Below are positions 46,192 through 54,748 of a stretch of DNA of 64,000 nucleotides, piece by piece. The first letter of the stretch is position 1, and every line of letters starts with the position of its first letter. Below the pieces are notes generated by a model. That model was not told the DNA's origin and did not search any database. It saw only the letters and a list, made by a program, of their open reading frames with translations. Location of the stretch: contig NC_012489.1 in NCBI RefSeq assembly GCF_000010305.1, forward strand, positions 4,471,646-4,535,645. Reading direction: 5' to 3'. Both the position numbers and the translations under genes were made by a program. The stretch is from Gemmatimonas aurantiaca T-27 (lineage in GTDB: Bacteria > Gemmatimonadota > Gemmatimonadetes > Gemmatimonadales > Gemmatimonadaceae).

Positions 46192-48756
46192 TCAGGCGCG
46201 AGCCCGCCAGCGTTGTGCCTCGGCCGATCGCCCCATGGTCTCGTACAGTTCGGCCAGTCGGGTCGCCACCCGCTTGGTGACGTTGGCGTCCGCCCCACGG
46301 GCTTCCACCAGGCGGTCGTAGGCGCCCAGCAGCAGCCGCTCCGCTTCGCCATGACGGCCCCAGCGACCGAGGTGATAGCCATACACGGCCTCGGCGTTGG
46401 CAATGGCCCAGTGTTCCGGCGGCATGAACTTCCGGCGCTGTGCGAGAGCGGCCAGCAGAAACGTGTCCGCCGCAGCGAACTGTCGCAGGGAATCGAGCGC
46501 CAGCCCAAGGGCCTGCAACGCCGAGCCGGTGGTCGCGTCGGCTTCGGGCATGCCTTTGCCCACCTGTGCCACCACGGTGCGTGCGGCGGTGATCGTGCCG
46601 GGCATGTCATTCGCGGCATATCGCAACTGCGCGAGCATCGAGGTGGATCGCAATGTCTCGTAGTGATTCGGCCCTGCCGCACCGCGCAACACCTGAATGG
46701 ACTTGTGAATGAGCGTATCCGCACGCGCCTGCTGGCCCATCTCGTCCACCAGCGATGCATAGGCACGCAGCAGATTTCCCATGTTGAACGACCCCGGGCC
46801 GTGCACACGCGACTCCACGTCCATCGCTTCCACCAGCAACGATTCGGCTTTGGCGTACTCTCCCTTGTAGGTGTACGACACTGCCACGTTGTTGAGAGTG
46901 TAGGGCAGCGCCGCGAGGCTGTTGGAGTCGTCCTTGATGGTGCGGCGCAAGGTGATCGCTTCGAGCTTCACGGCAAGCGCATCGTCGAGACGTCCCTGCT
47001 GCTCGATGGTGCGCGCCAGATTGTCGAGCCCTGTCGCCAGCTCGGTGGCGTTGTACTGCCCACGCGGCATGCGCTGTTGGCGACCCACCAGATCACGCGC
47101 CAGCGACTCCGCCTGCACGAATTCGCCGCGCGCCTCGGCCAGGGCCACCACGTACGACAGACTCATCGACGTGCGCTGATCGAGATCCCCGTACTCCTTG
47201 CGCCGGAGATCCCAGGCACGACGGGCATGTGTTTCGGCAGAATCGTAGAGGCTCAACCCGTAGTAGGTCTGGCCCAGGGTATGCCGGATCTGCGCCTCCA
47301 CCTCGGGTTCGAGCTTCGCCTCCTCGATCCCTTTGGCCGCCTGCGACAGCACCTGCGCCACCGTCACGTCGCGTCCACCCAGTTCGGGATCGACGGCGCT
47401 CAGCATGTTGGAGAGGAAGCTGTTCACTTGCTCCATCTTGCTGCGTTCCAGTTCCGCACGACGCGCCTGCTGCGACGTGGCCACGATGCCACCCACCAAC
47501 GATGCGCCGATCAGGCCCAGCGCGGTGACTTCCAGTCGGCGGCGACGCACGAACTTGCCCACGCGATAGGTGAGCGTGTCACGCTGCGCCGACACCGGCA
47601 ACCCATCGAGAAACCGCTGCAGGTCGCGCGAGAACTGTTCCACCGATCCATAACGGCGCTCGGGTTCCTTGCGCAGCGCTTGCAGAATGATCGCGTCGAG
47701 ATCACCGGACAGATCGCGCCGTAAACGCAGCGTGCGCATGCCAAACGATTCGGCGATCGCATCGGTGACCTGCTGCGATGGCACCGCCGGCGGTGTCTGA
47801 ACGATCAGCGTCTGCAATTCGGCGAACAGCAGACCCTGCACCTGATACGGCCGTGCGCCCGACAGCAGCTCCGCCGCGATCACACCCAGCGAGTAGATGT
47901 CACTCGATGCGGCGACCGGCATACCACGCACCTGTTCAGGGCTCGCGTACTCCGGTGTGAAGGCCAGAGCGCCACCCTGGGTGGCCGGCAATTGCTCGAG
48001 TCCTTCGGCGTCGCGGGTGAGACGCGCAATACCAAAATCGAGCAGCTTCACACTGCCATCTGCCGTGACGAGGATATTGCCCGGCTTGAGATCGCGGTGC
48101 ACCACAAAATTCTGGTGTGCGTGCTGCACGGCCGCACACACCTGCCGCAGCAACGCGATGCGTGCGCGCAGGTCGAGGCGCTGCGCGTTGGCGTAGGCCG
48201 TGAGCGATTCCCCCTCGACGTACTCCATGACGATGTACGGCTGACCGTCGTCCGTCATGCCGCCATCCATGAGCGCCGCAATGTTGCGGTGGTTCAGGTT
48301 GGCGAGAATCTGTCGTTCATAGCGGAAACGACGGATGGCCAGGTCCCCTTCGCCGCCCCGTCGCAGGAACTTGAGTGCCACGCGCTTGCGGAACTGATCG
48401 TCGACCCGCACGCCTTCGTACACGGCGCCCATGCCACCCATGCCGATCAGACGGGTGATCTCGTATACCCCGATGCGCCCGCCGACCGCATGACGCTCAC
48501 CCTGGTGCGGCCCACGCGGCACGCCCAACCCGTCGGCCATGGCACCGGCCACCGCCGCACCGGCCCGGTGATCCCACGTGTCACCGCTGCGCGCGATCGC
48601 CGCCAGCAGCTCCTGGACTTCCTGCTTGAGGGTGGGATCGTCCGGGCACGCCGACACGAGGTACGCCTCGCGCTCCTCCTCCGGCAGCTCCACGGCCGCA
48701 TCGAAGAGCACCCGCAGACGATGCAGGCGCGTGGGAGTAAGCGGTGGTTCGCTCAT
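46192..48756 (-). CDS. Ser/Thr protein kinase with C-terminal TPR domain
   Basis: The 854-residue kinase belongs to a class paired with ECF sigma factors. An N-terminal helical leader (1-95, TPTRLHRLRVLFDAAVELP) is followed by the kinase domain: Gly loop GMGGMGAV (105-112), Lys129, HRDLKPGN (220-227), DFG (240-242) and SPE (272-274). A transmembrane helix (about 409-427) leads to tetratricopeptide repeats (about 450-850, LGQTYYGLSLYDSAETHARRA and LNNVAVSYTYKGEYAKAESLL). The start overlaps the sigma factor stop by 4 nt (ATGA). Confidence 0.95.
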   Translation of the reverse strand: MSEPPLTPTRLHRLRVLFDAAVELPEEEREAYLVSACPDDPTLKQEVQELLAAIARSGDTWDHRAGAAVAGAMADGLGVPRGPHQGERHAVGGRIGVYEITRLIGMGGMGAVYEGVRVDDQFRKRVALKFLRRGGEGDLAIRRFRYERQILANLNHRNIAALMDGGMTDDGQPYIVMEYVEGESLTAYANAQRLDLRARIALLRQVCAAVQHAHQNFVVHRDLKPGNILVTADGSVKLLDFGIARLTRDAEGLEQLPATQGGALAFTPEYASPEQVRGMPVAASSDIYSLGVIAAELLSGARPYQVQGLLFAELQTLIVQTPPAVPSQQVTDAIAESFGMRTLRLRRDLSGDLDAIILQALRKEPERRYGSVEQFSRDLQRFLDGLPVSAQRDTLTYRVGKFVRRRRLEVTALGLIGASLVGGIVATSQQARRAELERSKMEQVNSFLSNMLSAVDPELGGRDVTVAQVLSQAAKGIEEAKLEPEVEAQIRHTLGQTYYGLSLYDSAETHARRAWDLRRKEYGDLDQRTSMSLSYVVALAEARGEFVQAESLARDLVGRQQRMPRGQYNATELATGLDNLARTIEQQGRLDDALAVKLEAITLRRTIKDDSNSLAALPYTLNNVAVSYTYKGEYAKAESLLVEAMDVESRVHGPGSFNMGNLLRAYASLVDEMGQQARADTLIHKSIQVLRGAAGPNHYETLRSTSMLAQLRYAANDMPGTITAARTVVAQVGKGMPEADATTGSALQALGLALDSLRQFAAADTFLLAALAQRRKFMPPEHWAIANAEAVYGYHLGRWGRHGEAERLLLGAYDRLVEARGADANVTKRVATRLAELYETMGRSAEAQRWRARA

Positions 48757-49328
48757 GAACGCTCCAGTTCCCGCTGCAGGAACGCGCGCGCGAAGGTCCA
48801 GTCGCGCTTCACCGTGGCGGCCGAGATGCCGATCACGGCGGCGGTCTGCTCGATATCCAGTCCACTGAAGTAGCGGAGCTCCACCACGCGCGCCTGCCGG
48901 GGATCGAGTGCCGCCAGCCGGTTCAGGGCATCATCGAGGGCGATCAGATCGATGGATCGCTGCGGGCTTTCTGCCACCGATTCGTCGAGCGTCACCCGTT
49001 CACCGCCCTCACGCTTCCCGGCACGGGCCTTCCGTGCATGATCCACGAGGACCCGTCGCATGGCCTGCGCGGCGATCCCGAAGAAGTGGGAACGGTTTTG
49101 CCAGGACGTTTCGCGCTGCCCCATCAGACGCAGATAGGCGTCGTTCACCAGCGCGGTCGGCTGCAGCGTGTGGTCCGGTCGTTCGCGCCGCATGAAATGC
49201 TCGGCCAGCTCGTGCAGTTCCCGATACACGACGCGCATGAGCTGATCTGCCGCCCCGTCGGCTCCGTTCTGCAGCTCGGCCAGGAGGCGGGTGACGTCGT
49301 GTGGCGTCGCCGAAGGGTCGGAGGTCAT
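48753..49328 (-). CDS. ECF-type RNA polymerase sigma factor (kinase-linked subfamily)
   Basis: The 191-residue sigma-70-like factor has region 2 (about 10-100, LLAELQNGADGAADQLMRVVY to QAMRRVLVDHARKARAGKREGG) and region 4 (about 130-190, LNRLAALDPRQARVVELRYFSG then TAAVIGISAATVKRDW). It matches the sigma family typically encoded beside large Ser/Thr kinases in Gemmatimonadota, Acidobacteria and Planctomycetes, with no anti-sigma gene next to it. The kinase immediately downstream, coupled by ATGA, is the obvious regulator. Three 12-nt repeats lie upstream of its ATG at 49328. Confidence 0.93.
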   Translation of the reverse strand: MTSDPSATPHDVTRLLAELQNGADGAADQLMRVVYRELHELAEHFMRRERPDHTLQPTALVNDAYLRLMGQRETSWQNRSHFFGIAAQAMRRVLVDHARKARAGKREGGERVTLDESVAESPQRSIDLIALDDALNRLAALDPRQARVVELRYFSGLDIEQTAAVIGISAATVKRDWTFARAFLQRELERS

Positions 49329-49354
49329 GGGCGCGCCTTCACTGCGCGGTCTAG

Positions 49355-49390
49355 TGTGAACGCCGATGTGAACGACAGTGCGAACGTCGG
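49355..49390. repeat. Three tandem 12-nt repeats upstream of the sigma factor gene
   Basis: Copies TGTGAACGCCGA, TGTGAACGACAG and TGCGAACGTCGG are contiguous, 27-62 nt upstream of the sigma ATG; a looser copy TGCGAACA lies at 49405-49412. On the sigma gene's strand the core reads CGTTCRCA. They may be an operator or the sigma factor's own target. Confidence 0.5.
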
Positions 49391-49484
49391 GGGCGGCCTT
49401 CGTGTGCGAACACCGAGCTGTCCCGCTGGGCAATTGTAGCGCACCCGGCTGTGAAGCGCAGCCGGTCTGCGCTAGCTTCCCCGC

Positions 49485-50684
49485 ATGAGTACCGAAGCCG
49501 TGACGCAGTCCCCCGAGGGAGCGCCGAACGGACGTTTGCATGGCCGTCCCGCGCAATCCTCACCAGGCCACCGCAAACAACTGCGAGCGCTGGTGCGGGA
49601 GGGGTGCGAGAATCGGCCGGGTGTGTACCGCATGATCGGGCCCACCGGCGGCGTGATCTACGTCGGCCAGTCGCGGGTGTTGCGCACGCGCCTGCTCTCC
49701 TACTTCCGCGCCAAGGGACGACGGAACAAGGCGGCGCGTATCCTGCGCCACGCGTTTCAGATCGAGTGGGAATACACCAACACCGAGTTCGGCGCCCTGC
49801 TGCGTGAGCTGCGGCTCATCAAACAGTATCGGCCGCACTTCAACTCGATGATGGTGCTCGACGATTGGCCACGCGCCTACGTGGCGCTCACCGGTGGCAA
49901 CGTGCCCGGGCTGCGTGTAGTGGCACGTTCCGACGACCCGGCCGCCGTTGCGCTGTTCGGGCCATTCCGTCGTGTGCAGCAGTTACGTGAAGCGGTGCGT
50001 GCGTTGGCCGAGACGATGTCGTTGCGGGATTGCACGCTGGAAGAGGGGAGTCTGCGCACGCCGCGCCGCACCTCGCGCGCGGCAACCCTGTGGTTTGCCG
50101 GAGATCCTGACGCCCCAACCGGAAAGGTCGTCGCGTCGGGCCGCTCACGGGCACCGGGTTGCCTGCGTCACGACCTGGGCACCTGCGCTGGCCCGTGCAT
50201 CGGCGCCGGCGACGCGGTGGACTACCGTGCAGCAGCCGCCGATGTTCGTGCGTTCTTCGAAGGTCGTGGCGATGTCCCCGTGCGCCGGCTTGAAGCCGCC
50301 ATGCAACACGCCGCCGATGAACTGGCCTTTGAGCGGGCGCGCGTGCTGCGTGATCGCCTCATTCTCGTGCGCTGGTTGTTCGAACGCCTGCAGCATTTTC
50401 ATGCCAACGTCGATCGTCTCACGTTCCGCTATCACGCCGTCGGACATGCCGATCACGAATGGGTCTATCTCATTCGGCGCGGCACCGTGCGCGCCGAACT
50501 GCGTGCGCCACAGACCGAGACGGAACACGAGGCGTTCCGGGCTCTTGTCGCGCGCATCTACGACGGGCCGGATCTGTCGGGTGCGGATATCCCCACGCAC
50601 GATCTCGACGAATTTTTCCTCGTGGCGAGCTGGTTTCGCCGGCGGCCGGTCGAGAAACAGCGCACACGGTCGGCGCATGACTAA
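49485..50684 (+). CDS. UvrC-like GIY-YIG nuclease lacking the C-terminal nuclease half (Cho-like)
   Basis: The 399-residue protein has a GIY-YIG nuclease domain (about 42-125: RPGVYRMIGPTGGVIYVGQS, LSYFRAKGRRNKAARIL, NTEFGALLRELRLIKQYRP) and the UvrC Cys motif region (CLRHDLGTCAGPCIG). It also has a UvrB-binding UVR segment (AAMQHAADELAFERARVLRD). The RNase-H-like 5' nuclease and tandem HhH of UvrC are absent, so it should make only the 3' incision, like Cho. The ATG at 49485 is chosen. Confidence 0.88.
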   Translation: MSTEAVTQSPEGAPNGRLHGRPAQSSPGHRKQLRALVREGCENRPGVYRMIGPTGGVIYVGQSRVLRTRLLSYFRAKGRRNKAARILRHAFQIEWEYTNTEFGALLRELRLIKQYRPHFNSMMVLDDWPRAYVALTGGNVPGLRVVARSDDPAAVALFGPFRRVQQLREAVRALAETMSLRDCTLEEGSLRTPRRTSRAATLWFAGDPDAPTGKVVASGRSRAPGCLRHDLGTCAGPCIGAGDAVDYRAAAADVRAFFEGRGDVPVRRLEAAMQHAADELAFERARVLRDRLILVRWLFERLQHFHANVDRLTFRYHAVGHADHEWVYLIRRGTVRAELRAPQTETEHEAFRALVARIYDGPDLSGADIPTHDLDEFFLVASWFRRRPVEKQRTRSAHD

Positions 50685-50685
50685 T

Positions 50686-50749
50686 CAGTGGCGACAAACA
50701 CAAAACGACGTGCCCGATGTGACTCGGACACGCCGCTTTGTGGCCACTG
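50686..50749 (+). terminator. Extended hairpin terminator after the UvrC-like gene
   Basis: A 19-nt arm (CACAAAACGACGTGCCCGA) pairs with TCGGACACGCCGCTTTGTG (three imperfect pairs) around TGTGAC, flanked by an outer CAGTGG/CCACTG. It starts 2 nt after the stop. Confidence 0.75.
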
Positions 50750-50897
50750 CTCGCTTGCTTCGGGTCCCGCCCCTGGGTTGGCGTCGCAGTGGTACGGCGG
50801 GAAGTGTACGGACGGGTACCTTTCATGCCGATTAACAGGATTGTGTGTGTTTTACCGGGGCCGTCTTCCCCCTTCCGACCAGTGCTCACCCCTCCCC

Positions 50898-51578
50898 ATG
50901 CGCCTGCTCGTCGTTGAAGATGACCCGAAACTGGCCCGTCTCATTGCGCGCGGGCTGCGCGAAGAGTCGTACGCCGTAGACACCTGCGAGCTGGGCAAGG
51001 ACGCCATCGCGCAGGCGGCGGTGAACAGCTACGATGCGATCGTGCTCGACGTGATGTTGCCCGATATCAATGGCTTCACCGTCGTGCAGACGCTGCGCAC
51101 GCGCGATATCCGTACACCGGTGCTGATGCTCACCTCGCGCGACGCGGTGGCGGATCGCATCGTCGGGCTCGACAGCGGCGCCGACGACTATCTCGTCAAG
51201 CCGTTCGACTTCGGTGAGCTGCTCGCGCGCTTGCGGGCCCTGTTGCGTCGACCGGAATCCTTGCAGGCCATGCAGGTGCGCGTTGCCGATCTGGAAATCG
51301 ACCTGCAGTCGCACGCGGTATCCCGTGGTGGCACCCCCATCTCGCTCACGGCCAAGGAGTACGCGCTGCTGGAGTTGCTCGCACGCAACGTGGGCCGTGT
51401 GCTTTCGCGCAGTGACATCGTGTCGCACGTATGGGATGACAATCACGATCCGTTCACCAATGCGGTGGAGGTGTACGTCAATCGCCTGCGCGGCAAGATC
51501 GATCGGGATGGTCATGCACCGCTCATCCACACACGGCGCGGCGCGGGGTACATCCTCACCGACATTCCGCCGGCCTGA
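50898..51578 (+). CDS. OmpR/PhoB-family response regulator
   Basis: The 226-residue two-component regulator has a receiver domain (1-120) with acidic pocket EDD (8-10), the phospho-Asp in VLDVMLPD (Asp52), Thr in MLTSRD and Lys in YLVKPFDF. A winged-helix DNA-binding domain follows (about 130-222, LTAKEYALLELLARN and TNAVEVYVNRLRGKID, RRGAGYIL). The histidine kinase gene follows after 6 bp. Open frame upstream to 50688 overlaps the terminator and is not part of the gene. Confidence 0.96.
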   Translation: MRLLVVEDDPKLARLIARGLREESYAVDTCELGKDAIAQAAVNSYDAIVLDVMLPDINGFTVVQTLRTRDIRTPVLMLTSRDAVADRIVGLDSGADDYLVKPFDFGELLARLRALLRRPESLQAMQVRVADLEIDLQSHAVSRGGTPISLTAKEYALLELLARNVGRVLSRSDIVSHVWDDNHDPFTNAVEVYVNRLRGKIDRDGHAPLIHTRRGAGYILTDIPPA

Positions 51579-51584
51579 CGGCAC

Positions 51585-53138
51585 ATGAAGCCCGTTCGCA
51601 TTTCCATTCTGCTGCGCCTCACGCTCTGGAATGCCAGCGTGCTCGCGCTGGTGCTCACTGTGTTTGTGGTGGGTGGGTGGTTCACGCTCACGCAGGTGGT
51701 GCAGGAACGCGCGATCACGGCGGTGAGCGAATCCGCGCAGGTCGTGGCCGGCGCCGTGCGCGCAGAACGTCGTGCCATTGCGGCACGCGGCGAAGTGGAA
51801 GAGGAGCGTGGTGCCACCGAGCAAGCGGTGTTGCGGGAACTGCGCGTGGGCAATCTCGACATCTTCATCACCGATGAAGCGGCGCAGATGATGGCAGCGC
51901 GGCAACCGCGTCTCCCCTCGGACGCCGCTTCCGACGGCGAAGAGGAGCATCGCGTGACATTGCCGCAGCCCGTGCTGATGCTGCTCGACGCCATGCGTGC
52001 GGGACACGACGAAGACATGGCCCGCACCCTCGGCACCGAATCAGGCGTCGCCGTGCGGCAGGTGATTCTGGCGGATGGCCCGGCGCGGGTGGCCATGATG
52101 CGCGTGGTGCCCGAGGAACACGACTCTCCGGAAGAGCCCACGCTGCTCGTGACTGCGCTGATGTCGGAGGCGGGTGACCGGTTGCTGCTGCGTCAGGTGC
52201 GCAACACCCTCATCCTCGCCATTCCGGCCGCACTCCTGGCGTCGATCCTGGCCGGCTTCGCAATCGCCCGACGCAGCCTCGCGCCACTCGAGGCCATCAA
52301 TGTGCGGACGGCCTCCATTACGACAGCCAATCTCGACGACCGATTGCCGGTGGTGAATCCACACGATGAACTCGGTCGTCTGGCGCAGATCATCAATGGT
52401 CTGCTGGGGCGAGTCGATCTCGCATTCCGTACCCAACGACAGTTCGTGGCCGATGCCTCGCACGAACTGCGCACCCCCATCGCCATCATTCGCGGTGAAG
52501 CCGACGTGACCTTGCGGCGCACCGCGCGCACGGAAGCGGAATACCGCGAAGCACTGTCCGTGATTCAGGGTGAGTCCATTCGGCTCACCCGCATCGTGGA
52601 AGACTTGTTCCTGCTGGCCCGTGTCGACGCCGGTGGCCCCATTGCCACCCGCGACGCCGTGGAACTGCCGGAGCTCGCCGTGGACGCCGTACGCAGCGTG
52701 CGTTCGCTGGCACTCTCCCAGGAAGTCACCGTCACCTGCGAAATCGAACATGCCGCCGGCAGTGCCATCACCAGTGGCGACGCCAGTCTACTCCGCCGCT
52801 TGCTCATCAACCTGCTGGACAACGCCATCAAACACACACCACGCGGCAGTACGGTGCGTGTCGTGGTGGACCGCGATGCCAACGACTTGATCCTGCGTGT
52901 GAGCGACGAAGGCCCCGGGGTACCGGAGACCATTCGCGCCCATGTCTTCGAGCGTTTTGTACATGGTCCGAAGGTGACGGAATCCTCCGCCAGCACCGGC
53001 GCGGGCCTGGGCCTCGCCATTGCCCAGGCCATCGCGCAGGTACACGGTGGTCAGATTACCCTGGCCGCGTCGCCCGCCGTCGGTGCCACGTTCGAGGTGC
53101 GTCTGCCCTCGCCCTCACCCACTGGTGACATCGCGTAA
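51585..53138 (+). CDS. Two-component sensor histidine kinase
   Basis: The 517-residue membrane kinase is the partner of the preceding regulator. Two transmembrane helices (about 13-36 and 204-226) flank a roughly 165-residue extracytoplasmic sensor rich in Glu/Asp and Met. HAMP (about 228-280), HisKA with the phospho-His in DASHELRTPIAII, and the ATPase domain with the N box (LLINLLDNAIKHTP), VSDEGPGVPE and GAGLGLAIAQAI follow. The stop overlaps the end of the convergent chorismate mutase gene by 24 nt. The stimulus is unknown. Confidence 0.96.
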   Translation: MKPVRISILLRLTLWNASVLALVLTVFVVGGWFTLTQVVQERAITAVSESAQVVAGAVRAERRAIAARGEVEEERGATEQAVLRELRVGNLDIFITDEAAQMMAARQPRLPSDAASDGEEEHRVTLPQPVLMLLDAMRAGHDEDMARTLGTESGVAVRQVILADGPARVAMMRVVPEEHDSPEEPTLLVTALMSEAGDRLLLRQVRNTLILAIPAALLASILAGFAIARRSLAPLEAINVRTASITTANLDDRLPVVNPHDELGRLAQIINGLLGRVDLAFRTQRQFVADASHELRTPIAIIRGEADVTLRRTARTEAEYREALSVIQGESIRLTRIVEDLFLLARVDAGGPIATRDAVELPELAVDAVRSVRSLALSQEVTVTCEIEHAAGSAITSGDASLLRRLLINLLDNAIKHTPRGSTVRVVVDRDANDLILRVSDEGPGVPETIRAHVFERFVHGPKVTESSASTGAGLGLAIAQAIAQVHGGQITLAASPAVGATFEVRLPSPSPTGDIA

Positions 53139-53435
53139 CTGCGCCCGCCGCGCGAGCGCCATGAGCTGCCAGTAGAGCGCGCGCATCTCCTGTTCCGGCA
53201 GCCCGGCGTCGCGCGCCCGGGCTGCCGCCCGTGTCACCACCGACGCCTCCCGCGCCGGATCGAGCACTGGCTGCCCAGTACGCTGCTTGATCTCGCCGAT
53301 GGCGCGCGCCAGCGACAACCGGCGCACCAGCGCCGTCAGGATTTCATCGTCCACGCCATCGATGTCCAAGCGGAGCTGCTGCAATTGCTGCAGCTCCTCA
53401 TGCGTCGGTTGATTTGCGCCGGGGGACGTATGCAT
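53115..53435 (-). CDS. Chorismate mutase (AroQ type)
   Basis: Converts chorismate to prephenate on the way to Phe and Tyr. From the ATG at 53435 it is 106 residues, typical of stand-alone AroQ. It has LRLDIDGVDDEILTALVRRL, the IGEIKQRTGQPVLDPARE stretch with the active-site Arg/Lys, and a C-terminal helix. The start overlaps the DAHP synthase stop by one base (TGATG), so it is translationally coupled and behind the same attenuator. Confidence 0.92.
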   Translation of the reverse strand: MHTSPGANQPTHEELQQLQQLRLDIDGVDDEILTALVRRLSLARAIGEIKQRTGQPVLDPAREASVVTRAAARARDAGLPEQEMRALYWQLMALARRAQLRDVTSG

Positions 53436-54481
53436 CACGCCACCACCGGCTCGGTCCACGGACACCCGCGGCCCACCGCCTGCGCAACCGCCTGCACCTG
53501 CTGCATCATGCTCGCAAACGCCGACGGTTCGAGTGACTGCTCACCGTCGCTCTTGGCCGTGGCCGGCGTGGGATGCACTTCCACAATGAGGCCATCGGCG
53601 CCTGCCGCAATCGCCGCCATGGCGAGCGGCGCCACCAGCGAGGCACGCCCACCAGCGTGACTCGGGTCGACAATCACCGGCAGGTGTGACTCGCGCTTGA
53701 GTACGGGGATGGCCGCGATGTCCATCGTGTTGCGGGTGGCGGTTTCGTACGTGCGGATGCCACGCTCACACAGGATCACATCCCCGTTCCCCTGCGCCAT
53801 GATGTACTCGGCGGCCATCAGCAGCTCGGTGATGGTGCCCGACAAGCCACGCTTGAGCAGCACCGGACGCTGCACTTTGCCGACCTCGGTGAGCAACGTG
53901 AAGTTCTGCATGTTGCGCGCACCGATCTGCAACACGTCCGCGTACGAGGCCACCAGCTCCACCTGACGGGGGTCCATCACTTCGGTGACGATGGGCATGC
54001 CTGTTTCCGCGCGCACATCGGCCATGATCTTGAGCCCCGCTTCCCCCATGCCCTGGAAAGCGTACGGCGACGAGCGTGGCTTGAATGCCCCGCCGCGCAG
54101 CAGCCGGGCACCGGCACGCTGCACATGATGCGCCGTCTCATGCATCATCGCTTCGCCTTCCACCGAACACGGACCGGCGATGACCACGATATCGCGACCG
54201 CCAATGACCGTGTCGGCCGGATCGCCAAAGCGGATAGCCGTATCACCCACCGAGAACTCGCGGGATGCGAGCTTGTAGGGCTTGAGGACGGGCAATACCC
54301 GTTCGACGCCTTCGAGCTGCGTCAGGCCGTGTTCACTGAGGCGGCCTTCATCGCCGATACAACCAACGATGGTGCGATGTTCGCCGCGTGAGACATGGGT
54401 GCGCAGCCCAGCGGTCTCGACATGTTCGATGATGCGGTCGAGGGCGTCGGCGGATATGGTAGCGGTGGTGACGATGATCAT
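53435..54481 (-). CDS. aroF: 3-deoxy-7-phosphoheptulonate synthase (DAHP synthase, type I-beta)
   Basis: First committed step of the shikimate pathway, joining phosphoenolpyruvate and erythrose-4-phosphate. The 348-residue product has an N-terminal ferredoxin-like (ACT-like) domain (1-75) of the Thermotoga type, often used for feedback inhibition. The TIM barrel carries VIAGPCSVEG, RGGAFKPRSSPYAFQG, LQIGARNMQNFTLL, LLKRGLSGTITE, CERGIRTY and IVDPSHAGGR. It follows a leader peptide and hairpin with an aromatic-residue run (54560-54700), implying regulation by charged tRNA-Phe/Tyr. Confidence 0.97.
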   Translation of the reverse strand: MIIVTTATISADALDRIIEHVETAGLRTHVSRGEHRTIVGCIGDEGRLSEHGLTQLEGVERVLPVLKPYKLASREFSVGDTAIRFGDPADTVIGGRDIVVIAGPCSVEGEAMMHETAHHVQRAGARLLRGGAFKPRSSPYAFQGMGEAGLKIMADVRAETGMPIVTEVMDPRQVELVASYADVLQIGARNMQNFTLLTEVGKVQRPVLLKRGLSGTITELLMAAEYIMAQGNGDVILCERGIRTYETATRNTMDIAAIPVLKRESHLPVIVDPSHAGGRASLVAPLAMAAIAAGADGLIVEVHPTPATAKSDGEQSLEPSAFASMMQQVQAVAQAVGRGCPWTEPVVA

Positions 54482-54487
54482 CGGGGT

Positions 54488-54530
54488 CTCGTGGTGTGGA
54501 GTGGATCACTCCGTGGTTCACTGCCACGAG
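54488..54530 (-). promoter_or_regulatory. Second hairpin just upstream of the aroF start
   Basis: An outer 7-bp pair (CTCGTGG at 54488-54494 with CCACGAG at 54524-54530) encloses an inner 6-bp pair (GGAGTG/CACTCC, 3-nt loop, 54498-54512). On the message it ends 6 nt before the aroF ATG and would cover its ribosome site. Its role is inference. Confidence 0.4.
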
Positions 54531-54550
54531 GTCGTGTTCGCCAGGCCCGG

Positions 54551-54584
54551 AAACAACAAAGGCCCGTGCGAATTGCACGAGCCT
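54551..54584 (-). terminator. Intrinsic terminator (attenuator) in the aroF leader
   Basis: On the minus strand AGGCTCGTGC pairs with GCACGGGCCT (10 bp, one G-U) around AATTC, directly followed by TTGTTGTTT. It begins 23 nt after the leader peptide stop and lies 79 nt ahead of the aroF ATG. Confidence 0.8.
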
Positions 54585-54607
54585 CTCAGCGGTGGGTGCG
54601 TCAGCGG

Positions 54608-54700
54608 TCAGCTACGCATGCCAAATTCGCCGGGGCCCATGCGGGTCGGCGGATAATAAAATCGGCAGGCGTAGGTGATGGCGGAGGCGTGACGCGTCAT
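54608..54700 (-). CDS. Aromatic amino acid leader peptide, 30 codons
   Basis: A short open frame from the ATG at 54700 encodes MTRHASAITYACRFYYPPTR plus ten more residues, ending at a TGA at 54608. The Phe-Tyr-Tyr run (residues 14-16, codons TTT TAT TAT) followed by Pro-Pro, plus Tyr10 and Phe26, is the composition expected of a Phe/Tyr-sensing attenuation peptide. There is no Shine-Dalgarno sequence; the predicted promoter places the transcript start on or next to the A of the ATG, so translation may be leaderless. A hairpin terminator and the DAHP synthase/chorismate mutase genes follow. Confidence 0.72.
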   Translation of the reverse strand: MTRHASAITYACRFYYPPTRMGPGEFGMRS

Positions 54701-54707
54701 ACCAAGG

Positions 54708-54736
54708 AGCCTATCCCGGCCACGGAACGAAGTCAA
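54708..54736 (-). promoter_or_regulatory. Sigma-70-type promoter for the aroF leader
   Basis: On the minus strand TTGACT (54736-54731) and TAGGCT (54713-54708) are 17 bp apart. The -35 box matches five of six consensus bases, the -10 box three. Seven bases separate the -10 box from the leader ATG. The region is also just upstream of the divergent pheA start. Confidence 0.6.
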
Positions 54737-54748
54737 TATCATGCGCAC

